Part shown: one piece after another, positions 15,268 through 24,990 of the stretch
Layout: each line of letters opens with the position of its first letter
Numbering within the stretch: the stretch's first letter is position 1
NCBI GenBank assembly: GCA_018401415.1
Contig: JAGYKV010000017.1
Location: 907,730-971,729, forward strand
Length of the DNA: 64,000 nt
Origin: Candidatus Nanopelagicales bacterium
Lineage (GTDB): Bacteria > Actinomycetota > Actinomycetes > S36-B12
Reading direction: 5' to 3'
Position numbers and translations under genes: made by a program
The notes under the pieces: generated by a model
Databases searched by the model: none
What the model saw: only the letters and a program-made list of their open reading frames with translations
What the model was told of the DNA's origin: nothing

Positions 15268-16317
15268 GTGAGCGAAGCCCCAGCGAAGAAGCCCATCTGG
15301 CATAAAGCAGTGGCACCACTCTTGGGCTCCGGTTTCCTGCTGGTGCTGTTGCTGCCGGGTGTGTTAATCGGCATATTTTTGGTGAGCGGGGCGGCCAGCA
15401 TTCTGCTTTTTGGTGCATTACCCGTGGCGGTGGCCTACTTTGGTGGGGCCACATCGGCTAGTGCACGAATCATTGCCGTGATGGTGGTGTCCGGGACCCT
15501 GGCTCGAGTCTTTGACCAGTCGCCGATCCTCTCGGCACTGTTGGTTGCGGTGGTGGCATTTCTCATTGGCATATCTGCCCGACGTGGACTGTCCAGCCCA
15601 ATCTTGTTTGTCGGAATCTCCCTCGCTTTTCTGGTGATCAACCCGCCAAAACTCGGCCAATCCGGTCACCAAGTTTTCGACAATCTCGACCCCGTGCTGG
15701 TCACAGCGCTGTTGCTGCTCATTGGTGGCCTCTGGGCACGATTGATGATTGCCAGTATTCGCAAATGGATTCCGGCCACACCGGAGACTTCTCCGCGCTC
15801 CATGAGAATCCTTGTTCCATATGGTTTGGCCCTCGGGATCTCCACCGGACTTTCGACCTACTTCCTCATGACCTACGCACCCGGCGGGGTGGGGGCGTGG
15901 CTTATTTTGACCATCTTCGTGGTGTATAAACCGGATCCAGATAAACGCAAAGCTCGAACGCGCGACCGCGTTATTGGAACTATTGGCGGTGGTTTCGCTG
16001 CCTTCATCGTCCTTGAAATCCTAGAAGCCTTCGATTGGCAACAGGGCCTGGCCCAGTTGATTTTGGCCCTGATATTTCTCAGTGTTTCCATGACCTATTT
16101 CATTCCTGGTCCCTATTGGAAATATGTCTTTTTCTTGACTCCGGGCGTGGTGCTGCTGGATTCCAATGCCGTGTCAGACCAAACCGACATAGATCTGTTA
16201 CGGGTGGTTTACACACTCATTGGAGTCGCCATTGCCCTTATCAGTGGACTTGTCGTACAACTTATTGTGCAAATGATTTACGGAAAAAAGACAACTACTC
16301 CGGATCAATCACAGTGA
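15268..16317 (+). CDS. FUSC-family integral membrane protein
   Basis: The 349-residue protein has two blocks of hydrophobic helices (about residues 15-165 and 180-345, roughly ten helices in all), separated by a loop near ATPETSPRSMR. The second block carries RDRVIGTIGGGFAAFIVLEI, the typical signature of FUSC/aromatic-acid exporter-like proteins. Transport of small aromatic or organic acids is known for relatives, but the substrate cannot be read here. The start is a GTG at 15268. It is divergent from add and its end overlaps the cupin gene by 23 bases on the other strand. Confidence 0.7.
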   Translation: MSEAPAKKPIWHKAVAPLLGSGFLLVLLLPGVLIGIFLVSGAASILLFGALPVAVAYFGGATSASARIIAVMVVSGTLARVFDQSPILSALLVAVVAFLIGISARRGLSSPILFVGISLAFLVINPPKLGQSGHQVFDNLDPVLVTALLLLIGGLWARLMIASIRKWIPATPETSPRSMRILVPYGLALGISTGLSTYFLMTYAPGGVGAWLILTIFVVYKPDPDKRKARTRDRVIGTIGGGFAAFIVLEILEAFDWQQGLAQLILALIFLSVSMTYFIPGPYWKYVFFLTPGVVLLDSNAVSDQTDIDLLRVVYTLIGVAIALISGLVVQLIVQMIYGKKTTTPDQSQ

Positions 16318-16672
16318 TATCTTCATCAGACCGATGCACGGTCTCAATGGAAAAAGCAGGAACGCAGATCGCGAAATAGCGCGCACCTTCTTCGGTGTAA
16401 TACCGAACCCACTCGCCACTGCGGGCAATAACCGCTTGCCCCGCCATCACATGAATTGGTCCTTGCTCGCTGTCGACCGTGAGCGAGCCGTCAACTACCA
16501 CGGTGAATTCATCAAATTCCGGGGTTTGCACCGGCTCGCCCCAACCGGCGGGTGCCACCATCATGGCGATCGACACGGAGTCGTCGCCGGTGGATGCATG
16601 GCCGACAAACTCTTGAATCATTTTGCCACCGGGCACGGGGATTTGGACGGGTCCGGGAATTAACTCAGGCAT
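16295..16672 (-). CDS. Cupin-domain protein
   Basis: The 125 residues form a single cupin: TPEFDEFTVVVDGSLTVD (first motif, reduced in histidines) and AGQAVIARSGEWVRYYTEEG (second motif). The usual metal-binding histidines are mostly replaced (EFDEF), as in EutQ-like or other non-catalytic cupins. It lies eight bases downstream of deoA, so it is probably the last gene of that operon. Whether it is an enzyme or a binding protein is not decidable. Confidence 0.8.
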   Translation of the reverse strand: MPELIPGPVQIPVPGGKMIQEFVGHASTGDDSVSIAMMVAPAGWGEPVQTPEFDEFTVVVDGSLTVDSEQGPIHVMAGQAVIARSGEWVRYYTEEGARYFAICVPAFSIETVHRSDEDITVIDPE

Positions 16673-16680
16673 GGATTTCC

Positions 16681-17973
16681 TTAGGTGATTTTGTCGATGA
16701 TGAGTGGAAGTCTATTGACCTCGTTCGCGGAACCAATGGTGATTGGCGTTTGGTCTAGTGCTTGCTGGGCCAGTTCGAAACGTGGTTCTTCGTCGGTGAA
16801 CATGGTCAGGAGTGGTTCACCCGCCGTGATCTGGTCACCGGGTTTTTTATGCAACATGATTCCGGCACCCTCACTCACCTGGTCTTCTTTGCGAGCCCGA
16901 CCTGCACCTAAACGCCACGCGGCAATGCCAATGGCAAGGGCATTCATGGTGGTGATGGTTCCAGATTCAGTTGCCGTGACGGTGTGACTGAACGAGGCGG
17001 TAGGAAGTGGGGCGTTGTTGTCGCCACCCTGGGCAGCGACCATGCGCTGCCACACATCAAATGCTTGACCGTTGTCGATTTTTTCCGCAGGGTCAGTATC
17101 AATGCCAGCAAGTTCGAGCATCTCGCGGGCGAGGGTAAGAGTGAGTTCACGGACATCGGCGGGGCCACCACCTTGGAGAATCTCAATACTTTCCTGGACC
17201 TCGAGGGCGTTACCCACCGCCAGGCCCAGCGGGACATCCATGGCGGTGATCAACGCTGTTGTTTTCACACCGGCGTCGTTGCCGAGGTTGACCATGGTGC
17301 GGGCAAGTTCACGAGCCTTGTCCGGATCCCACATGAATGCGCCGTTGCCTGTTTTAACATCGAGGACCAATCCCCCTGCACCTTCAGCGATCTTTTTGCT
17401 CATGATGCTCGATGCAATCAAGGGAATTGCTTCCACCGTTCCGGTGACATCGCGCAATGCATACAGTTTTTTGTCCGCGGGAGCTAGTCCTGGGCCTGCC
17501 GCGCAGATCACCGCGCCAACATCCTGCAGGATCTGGTGCATTTCTTTATTGGTGAGGTCTGCTCTCCAACCCTTGATGCTTTCCATTTTGTCGAGGGTGC
17601 CACCGGTGTGACCGAGACCGCGACCGGAGAGCTGCGGAACCGCAGCACCACATGCGGCAACAAGTGGCGCCAGCGGAAGAGTGATTTTATCGCCCACACC
17701 ACCGGTGGAGTGTTTGTCCACGGTGGGTTGGGACAGATCACTGAAGTCCATGCGCTCACCACTGTTAATCATGGCGGTGGTCCACTCGACAATCTCGCGG
17801 GAATTCATGCCGTTGAGCAAAATCGCCATGGCAAGAGCTGCCATTTGTTCATCGGCAATAGCACCGCGGGTGTACGCGTCGATTGTCCAGTTGATTTGGT
17901 CGGTGGTTAATTCATGGTGGTCGCGCTTTGCTCGAATAATGTCAACGGCCGCGAACGGTTCCGTGCGGTTCAT
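16681..17973 (-). CDS. deoA: Thymidine (pyrimidine-nucleoside) phosphorylase
   Basis: A 430-residue enzyme that cleaves thymidine, or uridine in related enzymes, with phosphate to base and (deoxy)ribose-1-phosphate. The signature DKHSTGGVGDKITLPLAP (phosphate site) is present near residue 86, followed by GRGLGHTGGTLDKMESI and KTGNGAFM. The length fits the family. Its start overlaps the cdd stop by four bases, so cytidine deamination and phosphorolysis are coupled. Substrate specificity (thymidine versus uridine) is not certain. Confidence 0.92.
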   Translation of the reverse strand: MNRTEPFAAVDIIRAKRDHHELTTDQINWTIDAYTRGAIADEQMAALAMAILLNGMNSREIVEWTTAMINSGERMDFSDLSQPTVDKHSTGGVGDKITLPLAPLVAACGAAVPQLSGRGLGHTGGTLDKMESIKGWRADLTNKEMHQILQDVGAVICAAGPGLAPADKKLYALRDVTGTVEAIPLIASSIMSKKIAEGAGGLVLDVKTGNGAFMWDPDKARELARTMVNLGNDAGVKTTALITAMDVPLGLAVGNALEVQESIEILQGGGPADVRELTLTLAREMLELAGIDTDPAEKIDNGQAFDVWQRMVAAQGGDNNAPLPTASFSHTVTATESGTITTMNALAIGIAAWRLGAGRARKEDQVSEGAGIMLHKKPGDQITAGEPLLTMFTDEEPRFELAQQALDQTPITIGSANEVNRLPLIIDKIT

Positions 17974-18398
17974 GATTTATCTATTTGCGGTTGATCCTCG
18001 GCACGTGCCGCGAGATCGTCGGGGCCAAATGCCTGAGGCAGAATCTCAGCAAGAGTCTTGATTCCCTCGGGAGTCGTGATCTCGGTGTTTGGCTTGCCGT
18101 TCTCCCACAGTAATTGGCGGCAGCGGCCGCAGGGCATGAGTGAATTACCGTGTTGATCCACACAGGTAATGGCGGTGAGCTTGCCACCACCGGTGGCATG
18201 AATACTGGAAACCATGCCGCACTCCGCACACAACCCCACACCATAAGCGGCATTTTCCACATTGCAGCCGACCACGATTCGGCCGTCGTCCATCAGCCCC
18301 GCAACACCCACCTTGAATCGTGAGTAGGGGGCATAGGCCTTGGTCATAATTTCTTCGGCAGCGGCCTGTAATTGAGCCCACTGCTCCTTGGTTGTCAT
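17970..18398 (-). CDS. cdd: Cytidine deaminase
   Basis: A 142-residue, homotetrameric-type cytidine deaminase converting (deoxy)cytidine to (deoxy)uridine. Zinc-site motifs are clear: GLCAECG (Cys-Ala-Glu) and PCGRCRQLLWE (Pro-Cys-x-x-Cys). I start it at the ATG at 18398 (MTTKEQWAQL); the frame is open to 18479 but that extension is non-homologous. It is cotranscribed with deoA. Upstream on the same strand sits the hydrolase-permease chimera, whose C-terminal half is what usually precedes cdd in nucleoside uptake operons. Confidence 0.93.
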   Translation of the reverse strand: MTTKEQWAQLQAAAEEIMTKAYAPYSRFKVGVAGLMDDGRIVVGCNVENAAYGVGLCAECGMVSSIHATGGGKLTAITCVDQHGNSLMPCGRCRQLLWENGKPNTEITTPEGIKTLAEILPQAFGPDDLAARAEDQPQIDKS

Positions 18399-18426
18399 GG
18401 CAGTATTCTTACTGCTTCTCAAATGG

Positions 18427-19029
18427 TTAGCCGTCAGCGGCCGGTGGACGCGCGCGACCCACCAGACCCGCCACCACAATGATCGTGACCAGATACGGGG
18501 TCATGGCCAGGAACTCGGTGGGAATTGGGGTATTGATCAGGGCCAGTTTTTGCTGGAATGACTCGGAGAAGCCAAAGATGAGAGCGGCGCCGAATGCTCC
18601 CACGGGATTCCATGCCCCAAAGATCATGGCCGCTAGACCAATAAAGCCGGTCGCTACGAGAGTGACCGGTTGCGTTGCGGAGCTCAAAATATTTTCGATG
18701 AACCCCAATGCATCGGTCGAATTCGCGGGACGACTTGGCGAGGCAGGAACGGGACCATCTAATCCCCCGTCCCCGTGCATGCTCGCGGCTGTTCTCAGTT
18801 CGCGCACGAGCGGCCGAGCACTTCCCGAGTGAACGGGAGTATCGGTCCTGTTGACCATGTCTAACACAATCAGTGCATTGCGGGTGGCGTTCTCCATCAA
18901 GGTATTACCCGCCACCGTGGTCACTCCGAGTAACTCCACCTCGGGACTGGCAGTTGCCAACATGATCGCGAGGGCATCGTCATGCCCGGGGTCACAATCG
19001 AGGATAAATGGAATCGGAGAAGTCGACAT
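18427..19029 (-). pseudogene. Chimera: nucleoside hydrolase start fused to ABC permease end
   Basis: Residues 1 to about 105 are the N-terminus of an inosine-uridine-type nucleoside hydrolase, with the calcium-site motif ILDCDPGHDDALAIML and AGNTLMENATRNAL. From about residue 115 the sequence is the C-terminus of a nucleoside ABC transporter permease (GFIGLAAMIFGAWNPVGAFG then MTPYLVTIIVVAGLVGRARP), ending at the permease's own usual end. The frame is open across the junction (PVPASPSRPANSTDAL). A deletion best explains this. The hydrolase lacks most of its active site and the permease most of its helices, so neither function is expected. Confidence 0.85.
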
Positions 19030-19113
19030 GGGCACACGCTAGTAGATCGAATAAATAATCCACAGATATGGCTTACATCTGGAAATGACCGCGCTGCCGT
19101 GGCCTACTAAGTT

Positions 19114-19659
19114 GTGCCATTCCATGCCTTTGTAGATGAATCCAAAGCCCGCAACTACATCATGGTCGCGGTACTCATTGCACCTGATCACCTACAGCGT
19201 GCACGCCAAACAGTCAATCAGTTAAGGCTGAGAGGACAGAATCGAATTCATTTCACTAAGGAGCGTCCAGACCGTCGAAGGCAAATCCTGCGCGCAATTC
19301 TGCAACTGGATATGACTATTGAGATCTACGAAGTCAGTCAGTCGGATATCTTTACTGAACGCCACGCCCGGAATACTTGTCTGCAGCAATTACTAACCAG
19401 AATGCTTACAAATCAGACTTACTACTTGGTGCTTGAAATTGATACTTCGATGTCCAATCTCGATCGGCAGCAAATTATTCGTGCAACACTGATTCATCCG
19501 TATCCAAACTCACTTCGATATGCGCTCCTCACTGCACGAGAGGAACCGCTACTGGCGCTGCCAGATGCAATTGCCTGGTGTTGGTCTAGGGGCGGGGTCT
19601 GGAAAAATATCATCTTGGAGAGTGAGCGTTCAGTGCATCACTGGCGTGGAGAGAAATAG
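19114..19659 (+). CDS. DUF3800-like protein
   Basis: A 181-residue protein beginning FHAFVDESKARNYIMVAV, the DES motif near the N-terminus typical of DUF3800 proteins, which have an RNase H-like fold and are often found with mobile or defence genes. Conserved acidic positions are in HAFVDES, LVLEIDTS and LALPDAIAWCW. Activity is not established here. The start is a GTG without a ribosome site. A short ORF follows five bases after its stop and may be a partner. Confidence 0.65.
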   Translation: MPFHAFVDESKARNYIMVAVLIAPDHLQRARQTVNQLRLRGQNRIHFTKERPDRRRQILRAILQLDMTIEIYEVSQSDIFTERHARNTCLQQLLTRMLTNQTYYLVLEIDTSMSNLDRQQIIRATLIHPYPNSLRYALLTAREEPLLALPDAIAWCWSRGGVWKNIILESERSVHHWRGEK

Positions 19660-19664
19660 AGAAG

Positions 19665-19823
19665 ATGCCCAAAAAGCGCGAAACTCGAGCTCGCGACCGT
19701 CCGGACGCTTCTCGAGTTCACTTCCTGAGTCTTAGCGAAACAGGCATACACACTCTAGCCGATTTCGATCCGCGTTGTCTAGAAGAAATCCTTTGGTACG
19801 TAAACGCCCCACACTTTTCGTAG
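19665..19823 (+). CDS. Small ORF after the DUF3800-like gene
   Basis: A 52-residue open frame starting [14 protein letters not shown] and continuing [17 protein letters not shown]. It is basic at the start and acidic later, with a sensible composition. It begins five bases after the upstream stop, with AGAGAAG close before the ATG. Its last 45 bases overlap the 3' end of the mutase gene on the other strand. I cannot assign a family; it could be a small partner protein or chance. Confidence 0.4.
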   Translation: MPKKRETRARDRPDASRVHFLSLSETGIHTLADFDPRCLEEILWYVNAPHFS

Positions 19824-21359
19824 GGCATCGGAGACTTCGCCCACCGTTGCTTTGGCCTTGAGCGCTTCCTTCATGGGGTACAGAAGGTTGCCACTGCCTT
19901 GCGCGGTGGCGCTGATGGTCTCAAGCAGCTGCGCGACTTTTTGGTTGTCACGTTCGGCGCGCAATTTCTCGAGTCGGGATATCTGCTCGGCTTCAATGGC
20001 CGGGTTCACCCGCAGTGGTTCATAGGGTTCTTCTTGATCAATGGCGAATTTATTAACCCCCACCACCACTCGCTCCACGGCATCAATTTGCTGGGCAATT
20101 GAATAAGCAGTGTTTTCGATCTCGAGTTTTTGGTAACCCTGCTCAATGGCCGCGGCTGCACCACCACGGGCTTCCACTTCAGCAATCAGTTGCAGGGCTA
20201 CTTCTTCAACCTGGTCGGTGAGTGACTCCATGGCATAAGACCCGGCGAATGGATCGACTACTTCGGTGACATCGGATTCAAATGCAATGACCTGTTGGGT
20301 GCGCAGCGCTAATCGCGCGGCCTTTTCTGTTGGCAATGCGATCGCTTCATCGAAAGAATTTGTATGCAGGGACTGGGTACCACCGAAAACCGCAGCGAGC
20401 GCTTGAACTGCTACCCGCACCAGATTCACTTCCGGTTGCTGCGCGGTTAATTGGACACCGGCGGTTTGAGTATGGAAACGAAGCATCCAGGACTTGGGGT
20501 TCTTGGCACCGAACTCCTCGCGCATGATGCGCGCCCACATCCGGCGAGCGGCCCGGAACTTGGCGATTTCTTCCAAGATGGTGGTGCGCGAAACAAAGAA
20601 GAAGGCCAACCGGGGTGCGAATTCATCGACATCGAGCCCTGCGTCAATAGCGGCCTGGACATATGCCTTGCCGTTCGAAAGGGTGAAAGCGATCTCCTGC
20701 GCAGGATTAGCACCGGCCTCCGCCATGTGATACCCCGAGATCGAGATCGTGTTCCAATTCGGCAACTCATCTTTGCAATAGGCAAAGATGTCGGTGATCA
20801 ACCTGACCGATTCCTTGGGTGGGTATATGTACGTGCCGCGCGCAATGTATTCCTTGAGAACATCGTTCTGAATTGTTCCATTGAGCTTGCTGGCATCAAT
20901 TCCATTTTCCTCAGCAACCAACTGGTACAGCAATAACAAAATCGCTGCCGGGGCATTGATGGTCATGGATGTCGAGACTTGATCCAGCGGAATTCCGTTG
21001 AACAGGGTGCGCATGTCTTCAATGGAGTCGATGGCAACACCAACCTTGCCCACCTCGCCGTGCGCCAACGGGGCATCAGAGTCCATGCCCATTTGAGTGG
21101 GGAGATCAAATGCGACCGACAGACCTGTTGTGCCCGCGGCCAGAAGTTGCTTGTATCGCTCATTGGATTCCGCGGCGGTACCAAACCCCGCGTACTGGCG
21201 CATGGTCCACGGCCGACCGGTGTACATGGAGGCGTACACCCCCCGCGTGTACGGATACTCCCCTGGCTCGCCCAATTCGGCGGCGGCATCGAAATCCACA
21301 AGATCAGAGCCGTCATAAACTGATTTGATCGGGAATCCTGATTCACTCAATGAGGTCAC
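19779..21359 (-). CDS. Methylmalonyl-CoA mutase, catalytic large subunit
   Basis: A 526-residue acyl-CoA mutase barrel that interconverts methylmalonyl-CoA and succinyl-CoA by a B12 radical mechanism. The active-site stretch [20 protein letters not shown] with [16 protein letters not shown] matches methylmalonyl-CoA mutases rather than isobutyryl-CoA mutase; [14 protein letters not shown] and [13 protein letters not shown] hold substrate histidines. There is no B12 domain: a separate 138-residue B12-binding protein is encoded at 41084-41500. The GTG start at 21359 has no ribosome site. It feeds propionate carbon into succinyl-CoA, next to sdh. Confidence 0.9.
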   Translation of the reverse strand: MTSLSESGFPIKSVYDGSDLVDFDAAAELGEPGEYPYTRGVYASMYTGRPWTMRQYAGFGTAAESNERYKQLLAAGTTGLSVAFDLPTQMGMDSDAPLAHGEVGKVGVAIDSIEDMRTLFNGIPLDQVSTSMTINAPAAILLLLYQLVAEENGIDASKLNGTIQNDVLKEYIARGTYIYPPKESVRLITDIFAYCKDELPNWNTISISGYHMAEAGANPAQEIAFTLSNGKAYVQAAIDAGLDVDEFAPRLAFFFVSRTTILEEIAKFRAARRMWARIMREEFGAKNPKSWMLRFHTQTAGVQLTAQQPEVNLVRVAVQALAAVFGGTQSLHTNSFDEAIALPTEKAARLALRTQQVIAFESDVTEVVDPFAGSYAMESLTDQVEEVALQLIAEVEARGGAAAAIEQGYQKLEIENTAYSIAQQIDAVERVVVGVNKFAIDQEEPYEPLRVNPAIEAEQISRLEKLRAERDNQKVAQLLETISATAQGSGNLLYPMKEALKAKATVGEVSDALRKVWGVYVPKDFF

Positions 21360-21458
21360 GGTGTCAGCCTAGAGGTCTACGACCGAGCCCGATTCGCCAA
21401 TATCCGTGAGATAGGTCATCTCGACCTAATGTGAGCTCAGTCGCTAGGTCATGAACAT

Positions 21459-21472
21459 CACATATATATGTG
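21459..21472. promoter_or_regulatory. 14-bp palindrome upstream of sdhC
   Basis: CACATATATATGTG is a perfect palindrome 53 bases before the sdhC start at 21526, in the only sizable gap between the mutase and sdh genes. The position suits an operator or an AT-rich promoter core. Nothing else supports it. Confidence 0.35.
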
Positions 21473-21525
21473 TCAGATCCGCTGTGCCGGATTTTCCTCA
21501 TGGGGCTACCCTAAGCACGTAACAT

Positions 21526-21981
21526 ATGTCAGTCAGAGGCTCTTCGGAATGGGATGGAATCGTGGCCAGCAAAACTCCGGTATCGCTCAGGGCGCTGCCT
21601 ATTGGCACCCTGTATCGGGGCGGGGAGGGCATGTGGACGTGGGTGCTGCAGCGCATCACCGGCGTATCGGTTTTCTTTTTCCTCTTTGTCCACGTCCTGG
21701 ACACCGCTTTGGTGCGCGTCTCCCCCGAGGCCTACGACCTGATCATTGCCACCTACAAGACACCGATTGTCAACCTCCTCGAGGTGGGTCTGGTGGGAGC
21801 CGTGCTCTATCACGCACTCAACGGCATTCGAATTATTCTCATTGATTTTTGGAAACGCGGACCTCGTGTTCAGCGCCAAATGATCTGGGTTGTGGCTGGG
21901 GTGTGGCTCGTGGTCATGATCCCCGGCACCTACTACATGATGATCCACACCATTGATGCCCTGTTCGGGAGCACCCCATGA
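21526..21981 (+). CDS. sdhC: Succinate dehydrogenase cytochrome b subunit
   Basis: A membrane anchor subunit of complex II, 151 residues with three helices. The family motif at the start of the first helix is clear (TLYRGGEGMWTWVLQRITGV), with heme-ligand candidates HVLD and YHALNGIR. It would bind heme b and quinone together with SdhD. The ATG at 21526 is the listed start; a GTG at 21562 with GGGATGGA upstream would also fit and removes only 12 residues. It overlaps sdhD by four bases. Confidence 0.9.
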   Translation: MSVRGSSEWDGIVASKTPVSLRALPIGTLYRGGEGMWTWVLQRITGVSVFFFLFVHVLDTALVRVSPEAYDLIIATYKTPIVNLLEVGLVGAVLYHALNGIRIILIDFWKRGPRVQRQMIWVVAGVWLVVMIPGTYYMMIHTIDALFGSTP

Positions 21982-22382
21982 GTTCATCACCACTTGCCGC
22001 ACCCCGCAGCGGGACACGCACCAAGCAGCGCAGCAACTTTGAGCTCTACGGCTGGCTGTTCATGCGCATTTCAGGCATCGTTCTCGTTGTCCTTGTTCTC
22101 GGCCACCTGTTCATCATGAATATCCTCGATGGCGGCGTCCAGCGGATCAACTTCGCGTTCGTGGCCGGTCGCTGGGCGAGCCCGTTCTGGCAGGTCTGGG
22201 ATTTGTCCATGCTGTGGCTGGCCATGCTTCATGGCGGCAACGGAATGCGCACCATTATCAACGACTACGCCGAGCGGAACCAGACCCGATTCTGGCTCAA
22301 GATGCTGCTTTATGTTTCTACTGCTTTCATTATCGTGTTGGGAACACTGGTTATTTTCACTTTCGATCCAAACCTTGGCTAA
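21978..22382 (+). CDS. sdhD: Succinate dehydrogenase hydrophobic anchor subunit
   Basis: The 134-residue second membrane anchor of complex II, with three helices (residues about 28-49, 70-88 and 104-128). The family motif [18 protein letters not shown] and the heme-region [13 protein letters not shown] are present. It is translationally coupled to sdhC (ATGA) and lies 14 bases before sdhA. It works with SdhC to pass electrons to quinone. Confidence 0.9.
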   Translation: MSSSPLAAPRSGTRTKQRSNFELYGWLFMRISGIVLVVLVLGHLFIMNILDGGVQRINFAFVAGRWASPFWQVWDLSMLWLAMLHGGNGMRTIINDYAERNQTRFWLKMLLYVSTAFIIVLGTLVIFTFDPNLG

Positions 22383-22396
22383 CTAGGGAGAATCAC

Positions 22397-24151
22397 ATGC
22401 AGACACATGTTTACGACGTTGTGATTGTGGGCGCCGGTGGCGCTGGCATGCGCGCAGCTCTTGAATCCAGCACCCGTGCGCGCACCGCCGTTCTCACCAA
22501 GCTTTACCCCACCCGCTCCCACACCGGTGCCGCCCAAGGTGGCATGTGTGCTGCTTTGGCGAATGTGGAAGAAGATAACTGGGAGTGGCACACCTTTGAC
22601 ACCGTCAAAGGTGGCGACTATCTCGTTGATCAAGATGCCGCCGAAGTCATGTGCAAAGAAGCAATCGACGCCGTGCTCGACCTCGAAAAAATGGGACTCC
22701 CCTTCAACCGCACACCTGAAGGCCGGATCGATCAGCGCCGCTTCGGTGGCCATACCCGCAATCACGGTGAAGCTGCCGTTCGCCGCTCCTGCTATGCCGC
22801 CGACCGCACCGGCCACATGATCCTTCAGACCCTGTACCAAAACTGCATTAAAGAAGGTGTGGAGTTTTATAACGAGTTTTATGTCCTTGATGTCCTCCTG
22901 AATGAGGAATCCGGTGAGCCCGTTGCCGCCGGTGTCGTGGCTTATGAATTGGCGACCGGTGAAATTCATATTTTCAAAGCCAAGTCCATTATTTTCGCAA
23001 CAGGTGGGTTCGGCAAAGTATTCAAAACCACATCCAATGCCCACACCTTGACCGGCGACGGCATGGGCATTATCTGGCGCAAGGGTCTACCCCTCGAAGA
23101 CATGGAGTTCTACCAATTCCACCCCACGGGTCTCGCTGGTCTGGGCGTGCTTTTGACCGAAGGTGCCCGCGGTGAAGGTGGCATTCTTCGAAACTCCACC
23201 GGTGAACGGTTCATGGAACGCTATGCACCCACCATTAAAGACCTGGCCCCCCGCGACATGGTTGCTCGCGCCATGGTGCAGGAAGTACGCGAGGGTCGCG
23301 GCGCCGGACCGAACCGGGATTACGTGTATCTCGACCTCACCCACCTGCCCAAGGAGCAAATCGAGTCCAAACTTCCCGATATCACCGAATTCGCTCGCAC
23401 CTACCTCGGTGTGGATCCGGTCACCGAACTCGTGCCGGTGTTCCCCACCGCTCACTACGCCATGGGCGGTATTCCCACCGATGTCGAGACGCGGGTGCTG
23501 CGCGATAACGAGCATGTTGTTCCCGGGCTTTATGCCGCGGGTGAATGTGCCTGTGTGTCGGTTCATGGCGCAAATCGCCTCGGCACAAATTCACTGCTGG
23601 ATATCAATGTCTTCGGTCGCCGGGCCGGTATCGCCGCTGCGGAGTACGCCAATTCGGTGAAGCATGTGGAACTGCCCGAGCACTCACAAACTCAAACAAT
23701 CACGCTGGTCGAGCAACTGCGCTCCTGCACCGGTGGCGAGCGCATTGCGCCACTGCGCAAGGCCCTGCAGGAGACCATGGACATGAACGCTCAGGTGTAC
23801 CGCACCGAAGTCACCTTGAAACAAGCACTCAGCGATGTTCAGGCATTGCGTGATCGCTATAAGAACGTGTCGATCCAGGACAAGGGAACCCGCTACAACA
23901 CCGATCTCCTTGAAGCAATTGAACTGGGCTTCCTCCTAGATCTGGCAGAGGTGCTTGTGGTCAGCGCACTGGAGCGCAAGGAAACACGCGGGGGTCACGC
24001 CCGCGAGGACTACCCGCACCGCGACGATGTCAACTACATGCGCCACACCATGGCCAGTCGCAAGGTGAATGCTCAGGGCGAGGAATATGTATCACTGGAT
24101 TACAAGCCCGTTGTTGTCACCCGCTACCAACCAATGGAACGCAAGTACTAA
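22397..24151 (+). CDS. sdhA: Succinate dehydrogenase flavoprotein subunit
   Basis: A 584-residue FAD subunit that oxidises succinate to fumarate. The start at 22397 follows AGGGAG and gives [20 protein letters not shown], the dinucleotide-binding fold. [11 protein letters not shown] is the covalent-FAD histidine region; [20 protein letters not shown] and [13 protein letters not shown] are active-site and family motifs. An open frame extends upstream into sdhD but is not the real start. It overlaps sdhB by one base. Confidence 0.96.
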   Translation: MQTHVYDVVIVGAGGAGMRAALESSTRARTAVLTKLYPTRSHTGAAQGGMCAALANVEEDNWEWHTFDTVKGGDYLVDQDAAEVMCKEAIDAVLDLEKMGLPFNRTPEGRIDQRRFGGHTRNHGEAAVRRSCYAADRTGHMILQTLYQNCIKEGVEFYNEFYVLDVLLNEESGEPVAAGVVAYELATGEIHIFKAKSIIFATGGFGKVFKTTSNAHTLTGDGMGIIWRKGLPLEDMEFYQFHPTGLAGLGVLLTEGARGEGGILRNSTGERFMERYAPTIKDLAPRDMVARAMVQEVREGRGAGPNRDYVYLDLTHLPKEQIESKLPDITEFARTYLGVDPVTELVPVFPTAHYAMGGIPTDVETRVLRDNEHVVPGLYAAGECACVSVHGANRLGTNSLLDINVFGRRAGIAAAEYANSVKHVELPEHSQTQTITLVEQLRSCTGGERIAPLRKALQETMDMNAQVYRTEVTLKQALSDVQALRDRYKNVSIQDKGTRYNTDLLEAIELGFLLDLAEVLVVSALERKETRGGHAREDYPHRDDVNYMRHTMASRKVNAQGEEYVSLDYKPVVVTRYQPMERKY

Positions 24152-24906
24152 TGACTCTCACCGCTGAAGTTTCCGCACCGGAGACGCCTGTCCCCGTTGC
24201 GACCGATGTCACCTTCCGGATTCGCCGGTTCCGTCCTGACTTTGACGCGGAGCCGCACTGGGAGGACTACACGGTGGCCCTGTATCCCACCGATCGAGTT
24301 CTCACTGCGTTGGAGAAAATCAAATCTGAGATCGATGGCTCACTGACATTTCGTCGGTCATGTGGTCACGGAATTTGTGGGTCAGATGCCATGCGAATCA
24401 ATGGGCGTAATCGCCTGGCCTGCAAGTCACTGGTGAAGGATCTCGACATTTCCAAACCGATCACCGTTGAAGCGATCAAGGGTCTGCCCTTGGAAAAAGA
24501 CCTTGTCGTCGACATGGAACCGTTCTTCTCCGCCTACCGCCAGGTTCTTCCGTTCCTCATGCCAGAAGGCCACGAACCGACCAAAGAGCGGATTCAGTCA
24601 GCCGAGGACCGGGCCCGCTTTGATGACACCACCAAGTGCATTCTGTGTGCCTGCTGCACCACTTCCTGCCCGGTTTTCTGGACCGATGAGCAATATTTCG
24701 GCCCCGCAGCAATTGTTGCGGCGCACCGATTCATTTTCGACTCCCGCGATGCCGGTGCGGAAGCGCGCCTAGAGGTTCTCAATGAAAAAGAGGGCGTGTG
24801 GCGGTGCCGCACAACTTTCAACTGCACCGATGCCTGCCCGCGGGGCATTGAGGTCACCAAGGCGATTCAAGAAGTCAAGCGCGCCCTGATTTTCAAGAGG
24901 GTTTAA
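24151..24906 (+). CDS. sdhB: Succinate dehydrogenase iron-sulfur subunit
   Basis: The 251-residue electron-transfer subunit. The [2Fe-2S] site is in RRSCGHGICGSDAM and RLACKSL; the [4Fe-4S] and [3Fe-4S] ligands are in CILCACCTTSCPVFW and FNCTDACPRGIEV. The last gene of sdhCDAB; a hairpin at 24942-24965 follows it and probably ends transcription. Confidence 0.95.
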   Translation: MTLTAEVSAPETPVPVATDVTFRIRRFRPDFDAEPHWEDYTVALYPTDRVLTALEKIKSEIDGSLTFRRSCGHGICGSDAMRINGRNRLACKSLVKDLDISKPITVEAIKGLPLEKDLVVDMEPFFSAYRQVLPFLMPEGHEPTKERIQSAEDRARFDDTTKCILCACCTTSCPVFWTDEQYFGPAAIVAAHRFIFDSRDAGAEARLEVLNEKEGVWRCRTTFNCTDACPRGIEVTKAIQEVKRALIFKRV

Positions 24907-24941
24907 CCCGGAACAGCTCGGCTGGGCACTTTCGCTTTACC

Positions 24942-24969
24942 CAATATTGCAAGTAAGCAATATTGCTTT
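24942..24969. terminator. Hairpin between sdhB and the dehydrogenase gene
   Basis: CAATATTGC and GCAATATTG form a perfect 9-bp stem around AAGTAA, followed by CTTTT. The element lies between two convergent genes and has A-rich sequence on the other side only weakly, so it mainly serves sdhCDAB. The stem is AT-rich, so its strength is uncertain. Confidence 0.6.
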
Positions 24970-24990
24970 TCCCCTACATATATTTTCGGC

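Noticed and set aside
21360..21525. Possible riboswitch (for example cobalamin) upstream of sdhC or the mutase
   Set aside because: The gap is only 166 bases, and I see no B12-box-like sequence; only a short palindrome.
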